Virus record (IMG/VR): IMGVR_UViG_3300030103_001103
Span: 1-20,422 of that record
Strand: one strand, 5' to 3'
Source of the DNA: a virus
DNA: 20,422 bases
Below are positions 1 to 4,818 of this stretch, piece by piece (within the stretch, counting starts at the first letter, position 1; each line of letters starts with the position of its first letter). The position numbers were made by a program, and so were the translations under genes. The notes beneath the pieces are model-generated. The model was not told where the DNA came from, searched no databases, and saw only the letters and a program-made list of their open reading frames with translations.

Positions 1-122
1 TTTAATTTGTAACATTTAAGTGTATCGTTTTCTTTGTCGTGTTCGTAAAGTTCAATATAAACTTTATGATCTGCAAAATATGTGTGATCTATTAATTTTT
101 TGATAAAATTTTTTAATAACAT
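1..122 (-). CDS. Partial leftward gene of unknown function (N-terminal 40 codons)
   Basis: An open frame starts with ATG at 122 and runs leftward off the window edge without a stop, giving about 40 residues that begin MLLKNFIKKLIDHTYF. The peptide is basic and aromatic at first, then acidic (YIELYEHDKEND). No strong Shine-Dalgarno precedes the ATG; the upstream bases are A/T-rich. It is divergent from the rightward early genes, so the stretch 123-410 would serve both directions. The product is not recognised. The chance that this short frame is spurious is real, but the lack of any other gene at this edge and the divergent layout favour a true gene. Confidence 0.5.
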   Translation of the reverse strand, partial: MLLKNFIKKLIDHTYFADHKVYIELYEHDKENDTLKCYKL

Positions 123-133
123 TTATTTAGCTT

Positions 134-153
134 TGTAATTTTTTTTAATTACA
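134..153. repeat. Perfect 7-bp inverted repeat
   Basis: TGTAATT (134-140) pairs with AATTACA (147-153) around a loop of six T. The arm TTAATTAC recurs in the inverted repeat at 244-268, so the two may be related protein-binding sites. It lies just upstream of the leftward gene start. Confidence 0.6.
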
Positions 154-196
154 GATGCAAGAAAAACCTAGAATTATTTTTGGGTAAATTGTTTTA

Positions 197-241
197 TTGG
201 GGGGCGGGAGAAAAAAGCAATAGAGCAAACCCACCCCCGAA
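197..241. repeat. GC-rich stem-loop
   Basis: GGGGG (200-204) pairs with CCCCC (234-238), and GGG (206-208) pairs with CCC (230-232), with one C/A mismatch between them. Two A/T pairs lie outside, across a G/G mismatch. The 21-base loop is A-rich. This is the most GC-rich patch of the control region. It has no T-tract on either side, so it does not look like a terminator. Confidence 0.5.
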
Positions 242-243
242 TC

Positions 244-268
244 GGTAATTAAAAATGGGTTAATTACC
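244..268. repeat. Perfect 9-bp inverted repeat
   Basis: GGTAATTAA (244-252) pairs perfectly with TTAATTACC (260-268) around the 7-base loop AAATGGG. It shares the TTAATTAC core with the repeat at 134-153. A dimeric repressor site is the simplest reading, although an RNA hairpin is possible. Confidence 0.65.
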
Positions 269-349
269 TAGTTCAAAAAGCTACAATGCCTAGCTAAAAA
301 AAGAACTATTTAAATTATTAGTCGAAAATCGTTGGGATTCAAGGGTTTT

Positions 350-378
350 TTTACCTAAAAATAATTAAAATATATATT
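350..378 (+). promoter_or_regulatory. Sigma-70-type promoter for the rightward early operon
   Basis: TTTACC (350-355) as -35 and TATATT (373-378) as -10 are separated by 17 bases, the optimal spacing. The -10 matches the consensus at five of six positions and the -35 at four of six. Transcription would start near 385, inside the hairpin at 383-406 and about 60 bases before the first gene. The -35 is embedded in one copy of a 17-base inverted repeat, which suggests it is a regulated site. Confidence 0.6.
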
Positions 379-382
379 GTAA

Positions 383-406
383 AAACCTAAATAATTTCGT
401 AGGTTT
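383..406 (+). promoter_or_regulatory. Inverted repeat at the presumed transcription start
   Basis: AAACCTA (383-389) pairs with TAGGTTT (400-406) around a 10-base loop. It overlaps the predicted start site of the early promoter. It also contains two ACCTA half-sites in inverted order, so it could be an operator or a stabilising 5' hairpin on the early mRNA. Confidence 0.5.
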
Positions 407-425
407 AGGAATGTTAAATAATAAT

Positions 426-442
426 AATAATAATAAGGAGAA
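426..442 (+). promoter_or_regulatory. (AAT)n-AAGGAG translation leader, copy 1
   Basis: AATAATAATAAGGAGAA sits just before the ATG at 447, with the AAGGAG core at a normal distance. The same 17 bases occur at 881-897 and 1924-1940. This site is the reason to start the first gene at 447 rather than at the upstream in-frame ATG at 411, which would translate the leader itself into an Asn run. Confidence 0.75.
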
Positions 443-446
443 TACA

Positions 447-722
447 ATGCCTAAACTAAAATGTAAAACGTGTAGCAAAACACTGAGAAGAGTTACACAA
501 GATTTAAGAAATCAAAAAGAACCTTACAATGGTAACTTGATTTGTTATCACAAAAAACAACAAGTGGTTCAAGGTTGGAGTATACCAAAACTTAACATAA
601 AAGAGGGAGACACAATTTACTCTTACAAATTATGGGACGGAGAAAGTTATAGATTGTTTCATGGTAAAAAATTTTGTGGTGTTAATTGTGCGGCTATGTA
701 TGCCGTAAGGAGGTTGTCATAA
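447..722 (+). CDS. Small Cys-rich, zinc-finger-like early protein
   Basis: This 91-residue protein begins MPKLKCKTC. Cysteines form CxxC (C6, C9) near the N-terminus and CxxxC (C77, C81) near the C-terminus, with one more at C33, so a four-Cys zinc site is plausible. The body is rich in Lys and Tyr. The start at 447 is chosen because AATAAGGAG lies just upstream; an in-frame ATG at 411 has no ribosome site and would add an Asn-rich tail encoded by the leader. It is the first gene after the early promoter. Its TAA stop overlaps the next ATG (TAATG), and the next gene's AAGGAGG is inside its 3' end, so the two are translationally linked. The family is not recognised. A DNA- or RNA-binding role is only an inference from the cysteines and charge. 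Confidence 0.75.
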   Translation: MPKLKCKTCSKTLRRVTQDLRNQKEPYNGNLICYHKKQQVVQGWSIPKLNIKEGDTIYSYKLWDGESYRLFHGKKFCGVNCAAMYAVRRLS

Positions 723-904
723 TGCCCAAACTAAACAGACTTTTTAAGAAGATACAAAAGTTTGATGTTATTGAAAATAATAAGGTCATACATCTTTTTA
801 AAATAACTCATCTTGATAACTCTACTGCTGTTTATGATAACGATGGTAATTTAGTTATGAAGAGTACAATCAACAAACCTAATAATAATAAGGAGAAGAA
901 ATAA
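722..904 (+). CDS. Small hypothetical early protein
   Basis: This 60-residue protein begins MPKLNRLFKKIQKF and ends in NNNKEKK. The ATG at 722 is preceded by AAGGAGG at 707-713, a strong site that rules out the longer frame from 686. It starts with the same four residues as its upstream neighbour (MPKL), but the rest does not match and there are no cysteines. The middle (DVIENNKVIHLFKITHLD) alternates hydrophobic and polar residues as in a small beta fold. The Asn run at the C-terminus is encoded by the (AAT)n leader of the next gene, so the tail composition is probably a by-product of that control element. The function is unknown. Confidence 0.7.
   Translation: MPKLNRLFKKIQKFDVIENNKVIHLFKITHLDNSTAVYDNDGNLVMKSTINKPNNNKEKK
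881..897 (+). promoter_or_regulatory. (AAT)n-AAGGAG translation leader, copy 2
   Basis: AATAATAATAAGGAGAA is identical to the copies at 426-442 and 1924-1940. It is followed eight bases later by the ATG at 906. It lies inside the 3' end of the preceding gene and sets the sequence of that gene's C-terminal Asn/Lys tail. Confidence 0.75.
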
Positions 905-905
905 A

Positions 906-1457
906 ATGATAAAAAAATTTTTTAATGACAACAACGAATATTTTATTAAAAAAACTTATCAAATAAATAATGATTGCATAGAACAATTACAACATTGTTG
1001 CGATGAACATTATCAAACTTGTCCTGATTTTTCTAAAGAAGAACAAGAAAAAGCAAGACTTGAATATTTATGGCTAGAAGATTTAAAAAAAACTAATAGC
1101 TTTGATATTTATTTTTTTAAAAAATTACCAGATAATGCTGATCTAAAAAATAAAATTTATTGTGTAAATAACGATAAATATAATGTGCATCGTCCTACTA
1201 CTCACGAAATATTTAACGATATTTTAAAATATTTTTATTTCTATGAAGATGCTTGGAATAAAAATATGAATAAAGAGGGTTTGAATTATTATCATTGGTC
1301 ATCTAAAAAATCGCTTTTAGACAGCATAAAGTTAATTAATACTTTGCAAGATAATATTCCAATTTCTAAAAATAAAAGATATCTAAATGATTTAGAAAAA
1401 TGGGTTAATACTGGCGATTTGGAACAGAAAATAATTGTGACTTATCATTCATGTTAG
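906..1457 (+). CDS. Hypothetical early protein, Asn/Lys/Tyr-rich
   Basis: This 183-residue protein follows a strong AAGGAG leader. It is very rich in Asn, Lys, Tyr and Phe, as expected for AT-rich codons, and has four cysteines in the first third or so (including CC at about 31-32) plus a C-terminal Cys. I see no signal peptide, membrane segment or catalytic motif. The sequence looks largely helical and soluble. It sits between two small early proteins and a membrane-anchored lipoprotein. The family is not recognised. A host-takeover role is possible from its position but is not supported by any motif. Confidence 0.75.
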   Translation: MIKKFFNDNNEYFIKKTYQINNDCIEQLQHCCDEHYQTCPDFSKEEQEKARLEYLWLEDLKKTNSFDIYFFKKLPDNADLKNKIYCVNNDKYNVHRPTTHEIFNDILKYFYFYEDAWNKNMNKEGLNYYHWSSKKSLLDSIKLINTLQDNIPISKNKRYLNDLEKWVNTGDLEQKIIVTYHSC

Positions 1458-1466
1458 GGAGAAAAA

Positions 1467-1928
1467 ATGAAAAAAGCTAAAAAATCAAAAAATTTATTTC
1501 CTTATGGTTTAGACCATAGAGAAGTAATTGGTTACTCTACAGATGGAAAAAAGACTCCTCTGTATAGTGTTAAAAGAATTTTACCCAAAAAGAAAACTAC
1601 TAATAAGTCTCTTTTTAGGGTATCAATAGTTTTGCTTTTACTAATATGTGGTGCTGTGTTCCTTGCTGGGTGTAGCACCACGCCAATAGTAGATAGTAGG
1701 GGCAAAAGTTCCGCCAATGTTGAGGGGACGGCGGAACGATACCACGATGACTATTATACTTGTAAATCTTTAGTTGAAGATAATACCAATGCTTTTGTTG
1801 ATAAATCAAAAGTAGTGTATAATAGTTTTCGTTGGAGAGTGTTATGGCTATCGCCTAAATTAAATACTAGACAAAATTTAATTAATAATTGTTTAGAGGG
1901 TCGAGGCTATAACGTAATTAACAAATAA
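1467..1928 (+). CDS. Predicted lipoprotein with an unusually long basic N-terminus
   Basis: The protein has 153 residues. Residues 1-50 are strongly basic (many Lys/Arg). Residues 51-65 are a hydrophobic segment (VSIVLLLLICGAVF), followed by a lipobox LAGC at 66-69 and a polar stretch. Cys99 and Cys142 may form a disulphide, and the end NCLEGRGYNV resembles the Cys-x-x-x-Arg-Gly-Tyr endings of small bacterial lipoproteins. The site GGGAG precedes the ATG at 1467. There is no later Met, so the roughly 50-residue n-region is real or the protein is instead a single-pass membrane protein. A lipoprotein made early by a phage is a candidate for superinfection exclusion by analogy with known phage lipoproteins; that role is inference. 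It ends inside the leader of the next gene. Confidence 0.75.
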   Translation: MKKAKKSKNLFPYGLDHREVIGYSTDGKKTPLYSVKRILPKKKTTNKSLFRVSIVLLLLICGAVFLAGCSTTPIVDSRGKSSANVEGTAERYHDDYYTCKSLVEDNTNAFVDKSKVVYNSFRWRVLWLSPKLNTRQNLINNCLEGRGYNVINK

Positions 1929-1940
1929 TAATAAGGAGAA
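1924..1940 (+). promoter_or_regulatory. (AAT)n-AAGGAG translation leader, copy 3
   Basis: AATAATAATAAGGAGAA is identical to the two earlier copies. It overlaps the TAA stop of the lipoprotein gene (1926-1928) and precedes the ATG at 1947. Confidence 0.75.
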
Positions 1941-1946
1941 ACTACA

Positions 1947-2393
1947 ATGTCGAATATAGTTGATAAAGTCTTTAATAATACCGAAGATGGAAAACCAAAC
2001 TACGCTATACAGTTAGTTGATGGTTCTAGGTTATACTGTCGAGGAGAAGTTTTAGACCCAATGCCAAAGTCAGGCGATGCGATTGATTTTACAATTTTGA
2101 ACGTAAAAACATCTAGTAAAGGCAATCCATATACTAACGTCAAAGATGTTAGGATTGCTGACAATCATACGCTTGATGATGATTTGCCTATAACTACACC
2201 AAGTAATACATCATCTATTCGTTTATCTTCTTTGGTAAACGGAGGAAACAAAAACGATACTCAGAGAATGGATATTTTCGTAACTGGTGTTGTTGGTAGA
2301 TCAATGGGTAGTGGTCATTTCAGTGTTGGAGATATAAGCGATTTGACTAAAAATGCAGTGAAAGCATTTAATGACAACCTCAAAAATATCTAA
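1947..2393 (+). CDS. Possible OB-fold single-strand DNA-binding-like protein
   Basis: This 148-residue protein has an N-terminal half of alternating beta-type segments with Gly turns: YAIQLVDGSRLYCRG, then GDAIDFTIL, then YTNVKDVRI, at about residues 19-70. That pattern resembles an OB-fold. An acidic and Ser/Thr-rich linker (about 77-93) follows. The C-terminal part (IFVTGVVGRSMGSGHF and a helix ending AFNDNLKNI) may be a separate module. It sits just before an HNH nuclease and a few genes before a PD-(D/E)XK exonuclease, a setting where phages often carry ssDNA-binding or annealing proteins. The assignment rests on fold impression and context, not on a diagnostic motif. It has the strong (AAT)n-AAGGAG leader, which suggests high expression. 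It overlaps the next gene by 23 bases. Confidence 0.45.
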   Translation: MSNIVDKVFNNTEDGKPNYAIQLVDGSRLYCRGEVLDPMPKSGDAIDFTILNVKTSSKGNPYTNVKDVRIADNHTLDDDLPITTPSNTSSIRLSSLVNGGNKNDTQRMDIFVTGVVGRSMGSGHFSVGDISDLTKNAVKAFNDNLKNI

Positions 2394-2673
2394 AAATTAC
2401 CGAAAGATATTTTACGACTATTGGGGGTTATCTATTGTTGATACCCCCCAGTGTTGGGGTTGCTATCAAAGGCCAGCGGTAGAGATTCATCATCTTACAC
2501 CTAAAGGTATGGGCGGTAGTAAAAAAAATTCTTACAATGTTCCAAGCAATTTGTTTCCTGTGTGTCGTCCCTGTCATACTCTGGCCCACAGCAATAGAAG
2601 AATAAACGAAGAATTTAGAACAGAATTACAACAAAAAATAGAAAATAAGGAATTTGAACAAAATGGCGACTGA
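2371..2673 (+). CDS. HNH endonuclease
   Basis: This 100-residue protein has the layout of a small HNH nuclease. A zinc pair CWGC (C28, C31) leads to the EIHHLTPKGMGG strand-and-loop (H40, H41), then SN at 59-60. CRPCHTLAH follows, with the second zinc pair C65/C68 and histidines H69 and H73. The catalytic His is probably H41, with N60 and H69 or H73 completing the site. The length is typical of free-standing phage HNH enzymes. No clear ribosome site precedes the ATG at 2371, which lies within the previous gene, so translation is probably coupled. Phage HNH proteins act in DNA packaging, recombination or homing; here the neighbours (a possible ssDNA-binding protein and an exonuclease) point to recombination or replication rather than packaging. 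Confidence 0.85.
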   Translation: MTTSKISKNYRKIFYDYWGLSIVDTPQCWGCYQRPAVEIHHLTPKGMGGSKKNSYNVPSNLFPVCRPCHTLAHSNRRINEEFRTELQQKIENKEFEQNGD

Positions 2674-3022
2674 TATTTATTCACTAGATTTTAACCCAAA
2701 TGAACTTTCGACTACTCAAGAAGAGGTAGGTTTAAAATACGCTGATGAAGATACAGCAGTAGAATTAATGAAAAAAGAAGAAAAAATGATTATTGCAGAA
2801 TTAACGCTAGATCACAGTAAAAAAAGTAGTTATAAGAATTCAACAGAATTAAATGGTCTCATTTATTCTGATGATAAGTATAAGCAGTGGTTTGATAGAT
2901 ATAAACCAACGCTTAAACAAAGGAATCGTTCTAAAATTAGATACGAAACCTTTAAGGCTTTTCGTGATGACCTCAGAACTAAGGTCGTAAACGAAAGGGA
3001 ATTGGCAAAAAATAACTTATAG
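2663..3022 (+). CDS. Conserved-looking helical hypothetical protein
   Basis: This 119-residue protein begins MATDIYSLDFN. The ATG at 2663 is preferred; a TTG at 2654 would add three residues but would sit too close to the AAGG at 2647. The N-terminal 35 residues are acidic. The rest is helical and basic with an ordered run (SDDKYKQWFDRYK, RSKIRYETFKAFRDDLR) that looks like a structured nucleic-acid or protein-binding domain rather than random coil. It overlaps the HNH gene by 11 bases and is followed by an HTH gene after a good AAAGGAG. I do not recognise a named family. By context it belongs to the recombination or replication block. Confidence 0.75.
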   Translation: MATDIYSLDFNPNELSTTQEEVGLKYADEDTAVELMKKEEKMIIAELTLDHSKKSSYKNSTELNGLIYSDDKYKQWFDRYKPTLKQRNRSKIRYETFKAFRDDLRTKVVNERELAKNNL

Positions 3023-3034
3023 AAAGGAGTCATT

Positions 3035-3238
3035 ATGCCAGAACTAACACAAAACCAAAGAATACTTGATTATTTAAAATCAGGTAAAAAACTAACCCCA
3101 CTTGTAGCTTTAGAGAAATTTGGCTGTTTTAGATTAAGTGCAAGGATATTTAATCTAAGAGAACAAGGGAACGCAATCATAACTAAAAATGTTACTCGAA
3201 AAGGTAAAACTTTTGCTGAGTATTCACTAATGGAGTAA
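3035..3238 (+). CDS. Small winged-helix (HTH_39-type) DNA-binding protein
   Basis: The protein has 67 residues. TQNQRILDYLKSGKKLTP forms the first helix and turn. ALEKFGCFRLSARIFNLRE is the helix-turn-helix with its recognition helix (about residues 25-44), and the end (AIITKNVTRKGKTFAEYSL) is a beta wing. This matches the small phage helix-turn-helix family with the LTPxxALxxFGxxRLxARIxxLR pattern (Pfam HTH_39 as I recall it). Length and composition fit. The site AAAGGAG lies 7 bases before the ATG. It may regulate early or replication genes; I cannot say which sites it binds, although the inverted repeats at 123-410 are natural candidates. Confidence 0.85.
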   Translation: MPELTQNQRILDYLKSGKKLTPLVALEKFGCFRLSARIFNLREQGNAIITKNVTRKGKTFAEYSLME

Positions 3239-3240
3239 TT

Positions 3241-3498
3241 ATGTCATCAGATCAAAAATTATTTTGTATTAGTGAAGATCAAATAGCAGAAATGGAAGAT
3301 GGCATTGATATGCAAAAAATGCTTGCTTATGATAAATGTAACGAAGACATAAGGACAATGGAACTGACAAAGACTGGTCTTGATCTTTTTATGAAAAGGT
3401 TTGGTAAAGATAATCGTATTTACGAGAAGTGTGAGAAACTTATTGTAGATATTGAAGATAATATCAAACAAACTCAGAACCATATGGATATGCTATGA
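3241..3498 (+). CDS. Small coiled-coil hypothetical protein
   Basis: This is an 85-residue acidic protein, mostly helical, with heptad-like spacing in the second half (YEKCEKLIVDIEDNIKQTQNHM). There are no membrane segments and no catalytic motif. The GGAG at 3231-3234, within the last codons of the HTH gene, serves as its ribosome site. Its stop overlaps the next start as ATGA, so it is translated together with the exonuclease gene. The family is not recognised; a partner or inhibitor of the adjacent nuclease would fit the tight coupling but is only a guess. Confidence 0.7.
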   Translation: MSSDQKLFCISEDQIAEMEDGIDMQKMLAYDKCNEDIRTMELTKTGLDLFMKRFGKDNRIYEKCEKLIVDIEDNIKQTQNHMDML

Positions 3499-4283
3499 TT
3501 GAACATTTTAAAAAATTTGATGCTGATGATGTAAAAAGTATTTTACCATTATCATTTAGTCAAATAACTGATTTTGCATTTAGAAGAGATAAATGGGCTT
3601 TACGTAGAATATTTGGTTATGAGTTCCCATCTAATGCCTCATCAGAACGGGGCAAAGCTGTTGAGGCTGGTATTAATATGTGGCTCAATGGTTTAGATAA
3701 ACAAGATGCAATAAATAAGATGTTCGATCAATACCATGCTAATTGTAAATTGTTCGATGACCCAAAACAAAATGATGAGGAATACAATCTTATTCCATTA
3801 TTTGAAAAAGGTGTCAGTTCATTTATAGAGTTTGGTTTTAAATGGAATCTTATAGGCTTTCAAAAGAAAGTAGAACTCGATATTCTGGGAATACCAATTA
3901 TTGGATATACTGATTTTCATTTTGAAGATAAGCATACAAAAGAGGATTTTTTTATTGATCTTAAAACAACCAATCGAAAACCTACTGGCTTATCTATGTC
4001 TCATGCGATGCAACAATCTATTTATCATAGAGGGACAAATGCAAAGCAGAAACTTTGGTATCTTATAGCAAATAAAAGTGGTGCAAAGTTTGAACCTATG
4101 AACATTACTGACTACGATACACCGATGAAAGTATGTGAACATATTATTTCTGTTATGGGTAAATATCTAGAATCAGTAAATTCTAAGGAAGATGTGAAAA
4201 ATAGCATTATTCCTAATCCTGATGACTGGATTTGGCGTGATACAGCCGTTTTAGAGGCTAGAAAAGAGGTTTGGGGTTACTAA
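3495..4283 (+). CDS. PD-(D/E)XK exonuclease (Cas4/RecB-like)
   Basis: The 262-residue protein carries the full set of RecB/Cas4-type nuclease motifs. RGKAVEAG (52-59) occupies the place of the RGxxxH/E motif. Asp140 is in GIPIIGYTDF, and Asp155-x-Lys157 is in FIDLKTT. The Q-x-x-x-Y motif is Gln173 to Tyr177 in AMQQSIYH. These residues bind the metal and cut DNA ends in this family. Phage members of similar size process DNA ends for recombination with an annealing or ssDNA-binding protein, which fits the OB-like protein upstream. I see no four-Cys iron-sulphur cluster as in classical Cas4. It is the last rightward gene; its TAA lies in the loop of a hairpin shared with the converging transcript. 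Confidence 0.88.
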   Translation: MIEHFKKFDADDVKSILPLSFSQITDFAFRRDKWALRRIFGYEFPSNASSERGKAVEAGINMWLNGLDKQDAINKMFDQYHANCKLFDDPKQNDEEYNLIPLFEKGVSSFIEFGFKWNLIGFQKKVELDILGIPIIGYTDFHFEDKHTKEDFFIDLKTTNRKPTGLSMSHAMQQSIYHRGTNAKQKLWYLIANKSGAKFEPMNITDYDTPMKVCEHIISVMGKYLESVNSKEDVKNSIIPNPDDWIWRDTAVLEARKEVWGY

Positions 4284-4296
4284 GTACCCCTAACCT
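4267..4296 (-). terminator. Hairpin holding both convergent stop codons; probable leftward terminator
   Basis: AGGTT (4267-4271), GGGGT (4273-4277) and AC (4279-4280) pair with GT (4284-4285), ACCCC (4286-4290) and AACCT (4292-4296), with small interruptions at 4272/4291 and 4278. On the minus strand the stem is followed by CTTTTCT, a modest U-tract. The loop is TAA (4281-4283), the stop of the exonuclease. The stop of the leftward 49-residue gene (4280-4282) occupies the same place. Confidence 0.6.
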
Positions 4297-4429
4297 TTAA
4301 AAGTCGCTGTGAGGCCTTTAAATTGCGATTCTGAGGTGCTTTAAGAGTAATCTTAACTCTTCTTTTGCGATTTATAGGCCTTTTGTTAATTAACTCAGAA
4401 ATTGTTGATGATGTTGTAAATCCACTCAT
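4280..4429 (-). CDS. Very small basic protein, last gene of the leftward transcript
   Basis: A 49-residue frame starts at the ATG at 4429, which overlaps the upstream gene's stop as ATGA, and ends at TAG 4280-4282. It begins MSGFTTSSTISELINK and then becomes Arg/Lys-rich (RPINRKRRVKITLK, RNLKASQRLLKVRGT). The stop/start overlap is the same as for the other small genes here, and it fills what would otherwise be a gap. Its last bases overlap the converging exonuclease gene by 4 bases, and the rightward terminator stem lies within its coding sequence. The family is not recognised. With its three neighbours it forms a run of tiny basic proteins. Confidence 0.6.
   Translation of the reverse strand: MSGFTTSSTISELINKRPINRKRRVKITLKAPQNRNLKASQRLLKVRGT
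4312..4385 (+). terminator. Long two-level stem, probable rightward terminator
   Basis: AGGCCT plus TTAAATTGC (4312-4326) pairs with GCGATTTAT plus AGGCCT (4367-4381), 15 positions with one mismatch and one G/T pair. Inside it a second hairpin pairs AAGAGT (4343-4348) with ACTCTT (4356-4361). On the plus strand the outer stem is followed by TTTTG, a short U-tract, about 30 bases after the exonuclease stop. It lies within the coding sequence of the leftward 49-residue gene, so it serves both roles. Confidence 0.55.
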
Positions 4430-4608
4430 TTACCAACCGATCTCATAGCACGATTGTGAGCCTGAGCAAAGGTTGCACCCTTTTTCATAGCGTTGGCCAT
4501 AGACCTCATGTGTTTCAATGAATGATGCCTAGCGTGGCGGTTCATGGTTTTACGCTGTCTTGGTTTTAAGTCTTTTGTAAACTTTGAAATAGATGCAACC
4601 TTAACCAT
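4426..4608 (-). CDS. Small very basic protein, His/Arg/Lys-rich
   Basis: This 60-residue protein has about one third Lys, Arg or His. It reads as a helical basic region (LKPRQRKTMNRHARHHSLKH) followed by MRSMANAMKKGATFAQAHNRAMRSVGK. The last part is a regular helix-loop-helix with a Gly turn and looks like a conserved motif rather than random composition. It overlaps the upstream 32-residue gene as TAATG and the downstream gene as ATGA. There are no cysteines or membrane segments. A nucleic-acid-binding or virion-internal role is inferred from charge alone. Confidence 0.7.
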   Translation of the reverse strand: MVKVASISKFTKDLKPRQRKTMNRHARHHSLKHMRSMANAMKKGATFAQAHNRAMRSVGK

Positions 4609-4706
4609 TATCTTTTCTTCTTTTTCTTTTTTGCTTTCTTAGCTTTCATAGGTTTTGACCTCATCGATCTCATTCTACTAGAGCCATATCCTACACCTCT
4701 TGGCAT
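4608..4706 (-). CDS. Tiny Lys/Arg-rich protein (32 residues)
   Basis: The frame from ATG 4706 to TAA 4608-4610 encodes MPRGVGYGSSRMRSMRSKP and then a tail of almost only Lys with two Ala, ending in Arg. Fifteen of 32 residues are basic and none acidic. AGGGGAAATAAT precedes the ATG as a ribosome site, and the stop overlaps the next gene's start as TAATG. These two signals, not the length, are the reason to call it a gene. The Gly/Arg start with a Lys tail is protamine- or histone-tail-like in composition. Confidence 0.6.
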   Translation of the reverse strand: MPRGVGYGSSRMRSMRSKPMKAKKAKKKKKKR

Positions 4707-4707
4707 A

Positions 4708-4815
4708 TTATTTCCCCTTTTTCTGTTTCTTTAAAATTGCCATCTGCAACGCTTTAGGCAACTTTTTCTGTTTAGTAGTCAAACCACCAACCATTTTCTT
4801 TTTCTTTTTAGCCAT
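4708..4815 (-). CDS. Tiny Lys-rich protein (35 residues)
   Basis: The frame from ATG 4815 to TAA 4708-4710 encodes a protein starting MAKKKKKMVGGLTTKQKKLP and ending KALQMAILKKQKKGK. Fourteen of 35 residues are Lys and none is acidic. The middle (GLTTKQKKLPKALQMAIL) has a helix-like pattern that looks selected, between two Lys clusters. It ends one base before the next ATG, and the AGGGG in its 3' end is the next gene's ribosome site. Its own ribosome site is weak, so it may depend on the membrane-protein gene just upstream, which ends three bases before it. Confidence 0.6.
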   Translation of the reverse strand: MAKKKKKMVGGLTTKQKKLPKALQMAILKKQKKGK

Positions 4816-4818
4816 GAT

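Larger units (their letters stand above)
172..366. repeat. Distant inverted 17-base repeat (172-188 and 350-366)
   Basis: TTTACCTAAAAATAATT at 350-366 has an inverted copy at 172-188, which reads TTTACCCAAAAATAATT on the minus strand. The two match at 16 of 17 positions. The right copy contains the -35 element of the rightward promoter. The left copy sits at the matching place for the leftward gene but has no obvious -10 at 17-base spacing. The arms could be operators for one regulator acting on both directions. Confidence 0.65.
123..410. promoter_or_regulatory. Divergent non-coding control region
   Basis: This is the only sizeable non-coding stretch in the window. It separates a leftward gene from the rightward early operon. 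It holds a good rightward promoter (350-378), four inverted repeats (134-153, 197-241, 244-268, 383-406), a pair of inverted 17-base copies (172-188 and 350-366), and five copies of ACCTA/TAGGT (166, 266, 353, 385, and inverted at 400). It also has a run GGGGGGCGGG that stands out in AT-rich surroundings. A leftward promoter is less clear: TTGCAT (155-160) and TACAAA (132-137), read on the minus strand with 17-base spacing, are the best I can find. The region could be an operator block, a replication origin, or both. Confidence 0.6.

Noticed and set aside
199-238. The G-run/C-run stem as a rho-independent terminator
   Set aside because: Neither side has a T-tract and no gene ends nearby in the right orientation.
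123-410. CRISPR array or tRNA in the repeat-rich control region
   Set aside because: The repeats are short, inverted and unevenly spaced, and no cloverleaf or CCA-type end is visible.
411-446. Upstream in-frame ATG of the first early gene, giving an Asn-run extension
   Set aside because: It has no ribosome site and the Asn codons are the AAT repeats of the leader; the ATG at 447 follows AAGGAG.
1532-1809. Leftward frames across the lipoprotein gene
   Set aside because: They oppose a gene with a clear lipobox and ribosome site, and their products show no domain pattern.
4441-4815. Possible low-complexity, non-coding poly-purine tract instead of micro-genes
   Set aside because: The chain of frames with TAATG and ATGA junctions and a ribosome site for the 32-codon gene is better explained by real genes, although selection on the protein level is untested.
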